Below are positions 1 through 9,900 of a stretch of DNA of 64,000 bases, in pieces. Under the pieces are notes generated by a model that searched no databases, was not told where the DNA came from, and was given only the letters and a program-made list of their open reading frames with translations. The position numbers were made by a program, and so were the translations under genes. The stretch comes from Enoplolaimus lenunculus (lineage: Eukaryota > Nematoda > Enoplea > Enoplida > Thoracostomopsidae). Each line of letters opens with the position of its first letter. Position 1 is the first letter of the stretch. The stretch covers positions 186,001 to 250,000 of the forward strand of contig JASANG010001718.1 in NCBI GenBank assembly GCA_030248215.1, read 5' to 3'.

Positions 1-681
1 GGTAATTAAGTGAACACGCTTTCGGGGTTTGAGTTGAGGTCATTTTAAAGCATAATTGTGTTTGACGTAAGCAAGCAGACAAGCTGAGACGGTGTATTAC
101 GGAATACTAGTTTTGACGGCGTTGATATACTTGAAGGGGGTTCATGAGCACGTGGCTCGAGTTAGATAGGCGTCACGAAGACTCAAACACGCTAAAAAAC
201 CTTGGCTGCACATATTATGCTCAATCTCCGCAAACTGCTCAAAACAAATCTTTACTCGCCCAACATCTTTTGAGACAGAAACTCGAAAATCAATTTTTGT
301 CCACTCTCTGCTACAGAAGATCGCTTCGGGGACGCGGATCTTGATCGGCAGGTAATGTAAAACATAATGCTTTTGTTAGTCTTTTCTTGACCTTTTCCTA
401 AGAATTAACCCCTTCTCGCATTGAGTTGTCTGTAGGCAACTCAGTGCTCTGTACCTACGTTAAATAGTATATATCGCACCTTACAATGCAACACGTACAT
501 GCATCGCACGACGGAGGCCCCCGGGCGTTCCGCCCCCCTCCCCGCGTCCGATGAAATAGTTTCTCCTCCCCCTCGGCCGTTTCCACGCTCCCCCCGCACC
601 GTGTTTAACAATTGCAACACGTATACATAGTGCTAAATCACCACAAGACGTGAGAGCCCACTCGGGCTGGTTAAGGGGCAA
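1..681. other. Sequence beyond the last recognised exon
   Basis: No exon could be supported on either strand. A GC-rich patch at about 495-600 stands out from the AT-rich surroundings, but its minus-strand reading has no good splice sites. It is either intron of the giant gene or 3' flank. Confidence 0.4.
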
Positions 682-704
682 TTATAACGACGAGACGGGC
701 GCAC
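682..704 (-). CDS. Candidate short terminal exon (uncertain)
   Basis: An acceptor-like TTTTAACTAACAG precedes 704. Using it, the one base left by exon 11 is completed to Gly, and the frame reads GAPVSSL and then TAA at 684-682. Phase therefore fits, giving a possible short isoform ending here. No clear polyadenylation signal was seen between 680 and 1, so this may equally be intron. Confidence 0.22.
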
Positions 705-779
705 CTGTTAGTTAAAACTCGGACAAGCATTGAGATGGTAGACACGGCAATGTAACAAAGTAAAAAACGTTGTTTTTAC

Positions 780-900
780 CTGGCCGTCCGCCATTCAATG
801 CTTTATATTCGTCATCGTCTTCTGGAATCGTATACACTGGACCTGGCCGATGGCTGAAAAATTGTTGCGACGGACTTTGAATGTAGTACATGCGAGCGGC
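780..900 (-). CDS. Exon 11 of giant scaffold gene
   Basis: A 121-base exon. The acceptor TATTGTTTCAG precedes 900 (phase 0) and the donor GGCCAG|GTAAAA lies at 779 (phase 1). It encodes AARMYYIQSPSQQFFSHRPG followed by PVYTIPEDDDEYKALNGGRP. The Tyr/Pro-rich composition resembles the end of exon 9. Next exons would be expected below position 1. RIM, Fife, Piccolo and Clarinet proteins carry PDZ and C2 domains downstream, and none of these is visible here. Confidence 0.77.
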
Positions 901-1827
901 CTGAAACAATATAAGCGTACTTTTAAATACATGGCTGTGGGAAAACTATTCACTTTTGAAGCGTTCTTAACTTTACGCTCAAACAGTTTTTTGCGAGCCA
1001 CTACATCTCAGCGTGGCGAACTAGAAAATTTACTGTGATCTTTTGCAAAATTTTGTTTTCGTAAACAAACTTTTTTTCAGAATTGTCAAAAAACATTTGG
1101 CACCGGTAGAATTGCCACCTGTACAACGTACGCAAATCAAATTTTGGATTTAGATTACCCGCTGCATAGCGTCATCATCCTCAGAAACGCTTGCATGTAC
1201 AACTCGAGCATCTCCAATTTCTTCCATTTCAATCTGTCCGTCGTCTTCCGGACTGACCGCTTGTGCTTCTTCTTGTCGACTGAGGCGAAATTCTTCCATA
1301 TTGACTGCATCTATAAAATAATAAGACATCTACTGAAATATTTTTATTTTACTGATGTAATTTAATTTTAACAAACAAAAATTAAAGTTAGATTTTCAAT
1401 TTCTTTGGTCTCAATTTTTTCGAAATTCATAAATATCTTCGTTGGTTAATAATGGCTACAGGGACGAGGTATTACTTAAAATATTGCTTGGTAAAAATTG
1501 GTACAAACTGCTCAATTTTACATTTGAATTTACTACCCCGAAGCACACTGAGATAATTTAATACACATGAAGTCGCTCTATTTCTGAGTTAATCAGTTTT
1601 ACGCATATAAAATATGAAACATTATATTTTCCGTAGATAAACTGATACAGAACACAACTCATGGACCATACGGCGCAAAATAGTTTAGGATGCGATTACA
1701 GACCGCCATCACCGACTAGAACACATGAAATTTAGTGTATTTATAGATTTGAATTTAAGTTTTATGTCACGACGCGTATACATTGAAGACTACGCATTTC
1801 TTCCCCATCGAAAAATTTTATCCTTAC
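901..1827 (-). other. Introns 9 and 10
   Basis: Two short introns (1311-1827, 517 bases, and 901-1158, 258 bases) on either side of exon 10. No repeats or extra exons are recognised apart from a weak 15-base micro-exon possibility near 1120. Confidence 0.6.
1159..1310 (-). CDS. Exon 10 of giant scaffold gene
   Basis: A 152-base exon. The acceptor TTATTATTTTATAG precedes 1310; its two bases complete an Asp codon with exon 9. The donor CAGCGG|GTAATC lies at 1158 (phase 0). It encodes about 51 residues of acidic sequence (for example NMEEFRLSRQEEAQAVSPED and VSEDDDAMQR). Reading on past the donor meets TAA after two codons, so a retained intron would end the protein here. No domain is recognised. 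Confidence 0.75.
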
Positions 1828-2776
1828 CTTTGTATTCACCCTGATCATCATTACTGTACACATATCGCATGCCGTCTCCAGATACCGACCCGTAATCCTG
1901 ATACAGCCCAAAACCAGACATCATTTGACGGTCACGACCTGTGCCATACTCTGTACCTCCAATCATTGCCGTTGACATCACAGAAGTCGCCGAATATTGC
2001 GTCGTCGTCACACTAGTTGGTTCTGCAATAATGCCATAGCTAACTCCATATGTAACTTGCGGCTGATCGGATTCAATTTGAGCCGCCCAACCGAGCTGTG
2101 TTGTCGTCGTTGTCGATGTTGTTGTTGATGTTGTTGTCGATGTTGTTGTCGATGTTGTTGTCGATGTTGTTGTTGTTGTTGTTGTCGCTGTTGTTGCCAC
2201 GTTATCGTACGTTTCTTCTAGTCTCCTCTCGCTGGATCTCAGTGGAGTTGGAGGGACGCTGAACGGTTTATGAGGTGCTCCTGTCAATTGGCTATCGTCT
2301 GCAGATCGTATCGGAGCACCTGGCGGTGGACCCATCACAAATTGACCTATTCGCGTTGCCATATCGTTTTGGCCAATACGTTTGTCGATATTTGCCGGTT
2401 TGAAACCTTGATCCTGTCGGACTGTGCCTTCTTTTCCGGTGATCACAGATGTCTGTGAATCTGTCACTTTTGGATCACCTGCGTTCGCTTGTAGTTTATC
2501 ACCAGATTCTGAAAGTTCCTTTTGTCCAGTTGGTTTGCCAATTTTGAACATTTCTTCAAATTCTAGCTCGTTGCCACAATTTGAAAACGTCGATGTAATC
2601 TGAGCGATTACGTCTCGGCCTAAATCAGACGTGGTACTGGTACCACTAATGGTTGATGTTAGGGTCAAGGGCGGTGGGACGCCAAAGCCGCGATAGCTGA
2701 ATGGAGTGTCCCGAACGCCGATGATGTCGGCTGTCACAGCGTCTTCTACAGGAGCCGCTGATGGTACTTCGATTAC
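1828..2776 (-). CDS. Exon 9 of giant scaffold gene
   Basis: A 949-base exon. The acceptor CCATTTTTCAG precedes 2776 (phase 0) and the donor AAAG|GTAAGG lies at 1827 (phase 1). It encodes about 316 residues starting VIEVPSAAPVEDAVTADI. The sequence is Pro/Thr/Ser-rich with a Thr tract (TTT-S units) encoded at 2095-2190. A Tyr/Gly/Met-rich C-terminal third includes LYQDYGSVSGDGMRYVYS. No recognised domain. A PPPGAPIR stretch near 2310-2330 could serve as a short Pro-rich ligand, which is an inference only. Confidence 0.83.
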
Positions 2777-3006
2777 CTGAAAAATGGTTTTTAATTACAT
2801 ATATATTACCTATAAACTATAAATTTCACAGAACAATTGCGCGGATTGGCGACAAAGTTTAATTTACTACTATATGCTATCGGTCTATAGTTGCGCTGGT
2901 CCAAAAGTTACAAACCTTAGTATCGATTTGTAATAATCCTATTTAAAGTTCAGAATAAGGACCTTGAGGAACCTGGTTTACAAGTTTTCGCTGTAAAAAC
3001 TTTCAC

Positions 3007-3931
3007 CTCATCAGGATAATCTTCGTCTGACGATCCACTTTCATCTTCTTCGTCTGATTCTTCTTCATCCGAATCACTTGGTTGCGGTCGCCAGCCTAAA
3101 GGACCTGGTTGCCTTGCGTTGCGTTGTCGTTGTTGCTGTTCTTGTCGCCTTTGACGTCTTTTAAATTGTTGTTGATGTTGATGATGTTGTAGTCGTTGTT
3201 CCTCTGGGATTCGTTGTGTACCACTGTAATCCGTGTCGCGACTCTCGTGACGTTCCTGTGCCGATGATACTATATAGCTTTCTGTTTTTTGTTCTTGTGG
3301 TTGCTGTTGCTGTTGCTTTTCTTGTTGTTCTTGTTGCTGCTGTTGTTGCTGTTGATGTTGATGTTGTTGTTGCTGTTCTTGTTTCTCGATATACGTCTCA
3401 TCAAATTGCTCTGCGTCTTCTTTTGTCGGTGGCGAATGACTTTGTGTAATTTCAATTTTTGGCATCGGTGGGATCCCGTGAATATTGAGCGCTCTTGCTC
3501 GATCATCTGAGATAGGGTGGGTGCTTGTTACACCTGTTTCGGTTTCTACTGACGCCAGTAAATCTGCGGCTTGTGCCCAATGACCAGAACTCGAGAATGT
3601 ATACCATGCTTCATCTTCGCAGCATTCTCCAAATGTTGCCGCTGTTGTTGCTGTTGCTGACGCTGTTGATGGTGGTTGTTGCTGTTCGGTAATTGCATGT
3701 TCCAAAATGCAAGGGTCGGTTGTGAATTCCGGTTGCTGCTGCGACAGGCGTTGCTGTTGTTCTCGGAAATAGTTATAATATGATCCTGGCTGACTCTTGT
3801 CGCTCAAAGGCTCTTGGTCGTGCTGCGGTTCGTCGTATTCGTGTTGCTTGTCACTCAGTGCAGATTCACCGAAAGAAGATTGCTGTTGTTGTTGTTGTGG
3901 TTGTGGTTGTTGTTGTTGTTGTTGTTTCTGC

Positions 3932-3964
<33 letters not shown>

Positions 3965-3979
3965 GGTTGTTGTTGTTGC

Positions 3980-4050
<71 letters not shown>

Positions 4051-4284
4051 TTGCAGCTCTATATAATGTTCAGCGTTGGTGCTGCCAGCAATTGTAGCCT
4101 CAAACACAGAACTGTACTGCAAACCGACGGTGCTTGCATTGCCGTTGAACGAAGATTCCAGGTCTGCCGGTGACGTCATACTTGATTGAAAACCGGATGT
4201 AGTTCCGGATTCTGAGCGACGCAGATCCATTGCGCTTCCAGTTCCGTCCGTCCAATGAACATGGCCGGAATATTTGTCGCTGGC
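3007..4284 (-). CDS. Exon 8: polyglutamine exon downstream of the zinc finger
   Basis: A 1,278-base exon (426 codons). The acceptor TTGAAATTTTTAG precedes 4284 and the donor GAG|GTGAAA lies at 3006, phase 0 at both ends. It starts ASDKYSGHVHWTDGTGSA, before the first in-frame Met. A polyglutamine tract of roughly 50 residues interrupted by His, Pro and Lys is encoded at about 3890-4055. A second Gln/His/Glu tract is at about 3290-3380 and a third near 3120-3200. The end is strongly acidic (SDSDEEESDEEDESGSSDED) after a Pro/Arg patch. No folded domain is recognised. It is probably a disordered linker between the zinc finger and later parts. Uninterrupted parts of the tract are likely to be length-polymorphic. 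Confidence 0.82.
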
Positions 4285-4780
4285 CTAAAAATTTCAAATT
4301 CAAGTTGTAATTCTGCGATTAATTGCACTTGTCTACTGTAGTCAAACGTTTCCAAACCTGTCATTTGTTTAAAGAGTTGGTCCATGTTACACTAAGGGGC
4401 GTCAGCCGCCTCCAATTCAAATTTCTCGGAATACCACTGCTGTAAGTAGCTTACAATCAATTGGTCACTGTTCGATCTTACGTTGCTCAATTAAATATTA
4501 ACAGTTGTCGCGAGTTGTAGGAATAATTTCTGTTCATAACGGGATAATACAAGTGCCTAAACCTGCAATCGTTTTTGGAATACACCACAGCCCAGCAAAC
4601 AGGTTTTTGTTAGTTGAGTGGGAAACAAAAACATTTCTAAGCTGGCAAAGAAAATATTCCTTGTAAAGAAATCTTTTAATGCTGTTAAAAAATAAAAAAT
4701 ATTCGACCAAGCGGTCGAAGATATTCGTTGATAGGACTCAATACGCCGCTTTATTCCCCGTTGCCGCAGCCCTCACTCAC

Positions 4781-4939
4781 CGTAGTTTCTGGAACCGTTT
4801 GAACGGTGTCTGTTGGTTTTTGTTGACTTTCAACTTGTGGCTGGTTGCAAGGTTGAAGTGAAGTTTGGTTCAATTCAACAAGATCGTGCCGTGCTCGACA
4901 CATGTTGCAAATCCAATTGCGTTGTTGATGTTCATGAAC
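4781..4939 (-). CDS. Exon 7: last cysteine pair of the zinc finger
   Basis: A 159-base exon (53 codons). The acceptor TTGACGATTTTAG precedes 4939 and the donor ACG|GTGAGT lies at 4780; both ends are phase 0. It encodes VHEHQQRNWICNMCRARH followed by a Gln/Pro/Thr-rich tail ending in VPETT. The WICNMC segment corresponds to the conserved Trp-x-Cys-x2-Cys that closes the RIM/Piccolo zinc finger. This gives eight cysteines in the order C-x2-C-x14-C-x2-C-x4-C-x2-C-x23-C-x2-C. The exon is too short to be found by simple ORF length. It is supported by both splice sites, its phase, and the way it completes the finger. The loop before the last pair is longer than I recall for mammalian RIM. Confidence 0.86.
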
Positions 4940-5276
4940 CTAAAATCGTCAAAAATAATAATAGTCACAACAAACGACTTGCATCCGGTTGAACTTGTCA
5001 ACCGGAATGCTGTTGTAAAACACAGCTGCTTCGGCTCGATTTCGTATCCATTTGTCGATACTAAACGATAATGACATAGAGGTTTTGTAGTTGTGGACAA
5101 TAGTTTAAAAATAGCACGAGAATTATTGCGCGGATGACTCATAGAATAATCTACGTTGCCTGCGGAAACTACACAGACAAATTTAATAAAAATTAGTACT
5201 GTATGCCCCTCAAAAACTGAGTAACACATTAGATTAAGTATTAGTCAATCTAAGATCTTCCGGGAAACCTTACACT

Positions 5277-5447
5277 CAGTGGCGGATCCAGGATGTCAAA
5301 ATGGGAGGGTCAAAATTTCACAGGTAATAAACTTACTTTTGACCCGCACACAAACCACGAATTATTGTCATAAAATTGCTATATAATTTTTGTCGAGATG
5401 CTGTTGGGGGGGCCACGGCCGGGGCGCCCCCCATGGATCCGCCATTG
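5277..5447. mobile_element. hAT-like miniature inverted-repeat element
   Basis: The ends CAGTGGCGGATCCA and TGGATCCGCCATTG are inverted repeats matching at 13 of 14 positions. They are flanked by cttacact and cttgcact, a 7 of 8 match that looks like an 8-bp target duplication. The 171-bp length and absence of an ORF indicate a non-autonomous element. A further end-like sequence (CAGTGGCGGATTCAG) starts near 44425. Confidence 0.72.
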
Positions 5448-5590
5448 CTTGCACTCAACATACTGCTCAAAATTTATGAACATATAGTTTCAGAAACAAA
5501 GTAAAAAATGCCTTATTTGGAGATTCTTATTACAACTTAGTACAATGACGCAATCAGTGTGAAAGTTACTCGCTTCAGCAGTGCAGTTGG

Positions 5591-5748
5591 TTTACGGTGG
5601 CGTTATACTTGTAGACTAATTCAATGCAGTGTCCGGTGTCGTCCGGCACGGTAGGGCAAGGCACATGGCTCATGTTACCGCATAATAATTATTTTGATTT
5701 CTGTCCGGCGCCGCGCCCCACGACCTGTACGTATAGCGTCACCCTAAA
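5591..5748. mobile_element. GC-rich miniature inverted-repeat element, copy 1
   Basis: The ends tttacggtggcgttatactt and the reverse complement of acgtatagcgtcaccctaaa match at about 16 of 20 positions. The interior is rich in CCGGCG/CCGTCC words unlike its surroundings. Related ends recur at 11878-12354, 22232-22504, 32271-32426 and 51152-51413. Confidence 0.6.
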
Positions 5749-6028
5749 TTGACTTCACCACTTCAATCTTACTGTCATTCATTTAACTTCCAAACAAGCT
5801 AATACTAGATTCGCAAAACAGCTTTCACCACAACTGATGGTAGGAGCTTGTATCTTGCTACTGTTAAGCACACAAAATACAGTGCAACGCATTTAGCAAA
5901 TATTTCGTTCGTCTGATGAACAATTTGAACCACAAACTATTCAGCATGACTGGACTGATAGGCGACAACCCCAAACATCCCAGGTAAACGCGTTTTTAGC
6001 TTAAACTAAACGAGGCTGTTATATTTAC

Positions 6029-6239
6029 CTGGATGACGTCATCGGCATGGAGTAATTTTAGACTACGGCAATTTAGACAGACGCGTAAGCTGCATTCTGG
6101 ACATGGCTCAATTGTCAAATTGTGATCAGCAGACGACATATTGAGACACAATGCGCATGCCAAGTTCCCATGATACACTGGACTGTCTCGACTTATAAGC
6201 GCTCGGTCGGCGTACGATGCAAATTCAGCTTCAATTATT
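6029..6239 (-). CDS. Exon 6: first part of RIM/Piccolo-type zinc finger
   Basis: A 211-base exon. The acceptor GCTTTTTTTAG precedes 6239; its first base completes an Arg codon with exon 5. The donor CAG|GTAAAT lies at 6028 (phase 0). It encodes about 70 residues. A short helical lead-in (IIEAEFASYADRALISRD) is followed by CALC, then after 14 residues CPECSLRVCLNC, then LHADDVIQ. The spacing C-x2-C-x4-C-x2-C equals the core of the RIM/rabphilin/Piccolo FYVE-related zinc finger. The last cysteine pair is supplied by the next exon. In that family the finger and its flanking helices bind Rab3/Rab27 or Munc13 at synaptic vesicle release sites. The family call rests on cysteine spacing and neighbouring residues and not on a database search. 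Confidence 0.86.
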
Positions 6240-6916
6240 CTAAAAAAAGCAATTTAATGTGGTTGCAATATTTGCAACGCTAACATCTCCACGCAAGTGC
6301 AGCACGTCAAAGTTTATTGCATAAATGATCAGTGTCTGCTGGAAATTACAACACGAAATTATGTGGTAAAAACAAAACTTCTTTTTTTCTATGCTGGCAC
6401 AGATGCTCAAAATACGTGTGCGAGGCGTTCCAGTTTTATACTATACGATTTATCGTTGACAATTGTGTGATAACATATTGAGAAATAAATAACACGTGAT
6501 AAAATTCCAAAATTTCTGCCCAAACTCTAACCGATCGCTTGTAATAAAACAGTTTGACAGATGCCGCAGTCAGCTGAAGACTTTACTGCCTCATGAGAAA
6601 GGTTAAAGGTGTGATCACTTCAGTTTACAATTTACATCAAAGCTAAAGCTTAATAAGTGCAATATTAGTAGCGTCCAAAATAGCAGGGCCGGAGCACCAC
6701 CCACCGTACCACCCATTTGGCGGGGCCACTCCTAAACGGTCCCCAACCATAACCGGTTGAAACAAAAGCTGCCAAAGTTTGAAAACGCGTGTGACTTCTC
6801 GCTTGCTTCGCTCGCATGTTTGGGTGCCCCACCCTGGAGTTTGGGGGAAGTTGTCACCCCTGTTTGCTCTGGCAATTGCAAAATAGTGCAGTAACGCAAA
6901 CGATTCGAAACTTTAC

Positions 6917-9900
6917 CTCCGCTTGTTTTCAATATCCACTTGTTCGCTGTTCAATTGCAAAGATTCCATATCTTCGATTCGTTCTGATTGTGCGACAATT
7001 TGTTGTTCTTGTGTTGGACGTGCAGTCTCGATGTGCTGCGGTTTTTGTTGTTGTTGTGGTTGTTGTTGTTGTTGTTGTTGCAGAAGTTGCTGCTGCTGTT
7101 GCTTCAATGCGTCATCATCAATGCTATCTTCTTCCTGAATGATTGGCAGTTCCGGTGTAGACGACAACATGTCGCGGCTATGAATGTTGCGTTGTGTATC
7201 AGTACCATTTTTTCCTGCCGCCGGAGGTACAACGCTCGCTTCCGAATGACTCGATGGGTCTGATAATTCGGCATTCAACGCGTTTGCTTTCGAAAACATC
7301 GCCATTAATTGCGCACGTTCTTCTTCGCTAAATTGAGACATATCCAAGTCGTCGATACCAGGAAACATTGGCGATTCGCTTGTTGCTGTTTGCTGTTGCT
7401 GTTGTTGTTGTAGTTGTTCCAGATGTTGTTGCTGCTGCCCAGTGTTTGGCATCGATTGACGAATTGCAGTTGGAGCAAACCAGCTTGACAGTTGATCGCC
7501 ACCGTCTGTTGGCGGTTGTGCTTGATTTTGAGACTGGTCGATGGTCGAATCATACTGGATGGGTTGACTAGACGTCCCAAAGAACGAAGCGAAAGACGAC
7601 GCTAGCGAAGATGCTTCTTCAGTGATTGATTTTGATAATTCGGTCGATTCCTGAATGCCTCCTCCGACGCCAGGCCCCGTTTGAACAGCGTACTGATCAG
7701 CATGGGGGTGCCCAGATGGTCTAGATGGCCCAGCAAGACCTGCATGATGGTAGTCATAATCGAAAGGCGGTGTCACTGATGAAATATATCCGGTGTCGTC
7801 TGTCGCCTGGGATGATAGGTCACTACCTATTGATCCGTGCCGTCGGATTACAGTATCAGTTATAGATGCTGTGGCAGTCGCTGAAGCACCGCTGCCACCA
7901 GCAGAACTACTCACACCAAGAGCAGAAATCGCTTGTGGTGCATCGTGACTAATTGGTTGTTGTTGTTGTTGTTGTTGTTGTGGTTGTTGTTGTTGTTGTA
8001 GTTGTTGTTGTTGTTGTTGTTGCTCTTCAAATTTCACTGTGTGGGTAGATGAGTGCTCCAGTTGAGGTCCAGTTTGCGTTGTAACATCTGGAGTAGACGC
8101 GACACTAGATCGACGACTGCTTGATTTTAGAACTGTTGCTGATTGTTGGTCGTCAACTTGTGCCGCTGCCATTACAGCTTGAATATGTGCCAGTTCTTCA
8201 GCACTTAGTCCTCCATCTGATACTAAACCTGCCAAAGGATCTTGTTGCTGTCGGTGTTGTTCTTGTTGTTGTTGTTGATGATGATGATATTGTTGCACAT
8301 CCGAATGTTGAGGTTGTTGAATGAGAGTCGCAGTTGCAGCAGCACCAGCAGCCGCAACATTTGACGCTTTTTTGACAACTTTGTCAGTTGTTGACAAAAC
8401 CGAAGATTTTAGACTACTGCCAAGCCCACCGAAACCTTTAAAACCAAAACCACTGGTAGATTTAGATGTATCTGGTTTAGTTGTCTCTGATTGCTGTGTG
8501 GCTGTTGTTGCTATTGTAGCATGAGCCATTGGTGAACCAGGGGGAATTTGAGAACTTATCGCAGAGATGTCTATATCTGCAACTAGTTGAGCTGACGGCG
8601 TTGAAATTGACTGTTGCTGCTCAGAATTGAGGATTGCTCCCCAATAATCCTCAGGATGACTGAATTGCTCCTGCTGTTGCATTTCCGATGCCGTCGCCGT
8701 AGCCTGAAGGTTAGGTACAGATGGTAACGCTACATCGCCCCAGTAGCTAGAATCTTGTAATTGTCGAGCGGATTCGGAAACTTGACCGCTGGGTGGACCC
8801 ACTTCTTGCAACGGCAATAAGTTGCCCCAGTAATCGGTTTGTTGAACAGACTCCGTTGCGGTAATCGCCGGCTGTTGCATTTGAGATTCCAGTTGAGAAC
8901 TGAGTACAGATAAATCAAGATCGTTGACAATACCACCAGAAACGGGTGCGTGCCAACCAGATGCAGTACAAATTGCATGCTGTTGCTCAAAGTGTCGAGG
9001 TTCGCTTGTCATCTGGATTTCACCAAGTGCAGATAGGTCTAATTCGGTGCCAGGAGCACTCGGCAAGTCTCCGGCAACGGCAATTTCATGAAGCTCTGAG
9101 TCTTGTGACGGCACCGTTTCAGCGAGAGGGGCAGCAGTTGTGTCGCCGCCGAGAACTGATAAATCCAAATCATGAACAAATCCAGTAGCTGGCGATGGTT
9201 CCATTCGCTCTGGTAACTCTGACGGTTGTTCGCTTGTCAAAAGTTGAAAATATTTTTGCTCAGGTTGAATCACTTTCTCAATTGATGTTTGTTCAACGAT
9301 TGCGTGTTCAGGTTGCTTGCAATATTCTTCGGTTATAGCCACAGGATGATCTGATTCATTTTGGATAATCTCCTGCAGATCCGGTGGCTGTTGTTGAAAG
9401 TCCGGTAAGGTATCACTTACACCCACTGCCGACATTGGCAATTCAGTGTCAACGTCTTCGGTCAAATCAAAATCTTCTTTCATCAGGTCTTTAGCTCCGC
9501 CAGATACGTAAGGTTGCGTTTCTTGCAGCTCGGATGTTTCCATTGGTTCAGACAGTGGCTGATCAAAGTCAGAACGATTGAAAGCATTTTCTTCAGCGGC
9601 TTTGCCTACTTCAAAGGTCCCACTATCATCAGGTTGTCCCCCAATTTCGCTAGCAGGAACAGCTGGGTAAGGATCCATTTCTTGCCGCGCGTGAAATTCG
9701 TGCTCTTGTTCCATCGACGAAATGACCTCAGCACTGAGCGAAGTATCTGACACCGTAACATCAGTGACCTTCTCGTCTCGATCGCGCATATCCGTTGGTA
9801 TATTTAGCGGTTCATGAACAATCCAGCTAGCGATTGATGGCTGAAGAGCGAAAGCTTTTCCTTCCATCCGCATCGGGTCGTCTACGCCTGATTCCTGTCG

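Larger units (their letters stand above)
4285..6028 (-). other. Introns 6 and 7 around the second zinc-finger exon
   Basis: 4285-4780 (496 bases) holds no feature beyond the exon 8 acceptor tract. 4940-6028 (1,089 bases) contains a hAT-like miniature element (5277-5447) and a GC-rich inverted-repeat element (5591-5748). The remainder is AT-rich with no gene seen. Confidence 0.6.

Noticed and set aside
495-600. GC-rich patch as an exon
   Set aside because: No acceptable splice sites or in-phase continuation from exon 11.
1085-1125. Possible micro-exon coding VAILP after TTGTACAG
   Set aside because: Weak donor, only 15 bases, and exons 10 and 11 already join in phase.
3780-4173. Plus-strand ORFs of poly-Cys, poly-Leu and poly-Val
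   Set aside because: Antisense shadows of the polyglutamine tract of exon 8.
4285-4385. Minus-strand reading MTGLETFDYSRQVQLIAELQ just upstream of exon 8
   Set aside because: It looks protein-like but is in a different frame from exon 8 and has no phase-compatible acceptor. The TTTTTAG acceptor at 4285 and matching phase favour exon 8 starting at 4284.
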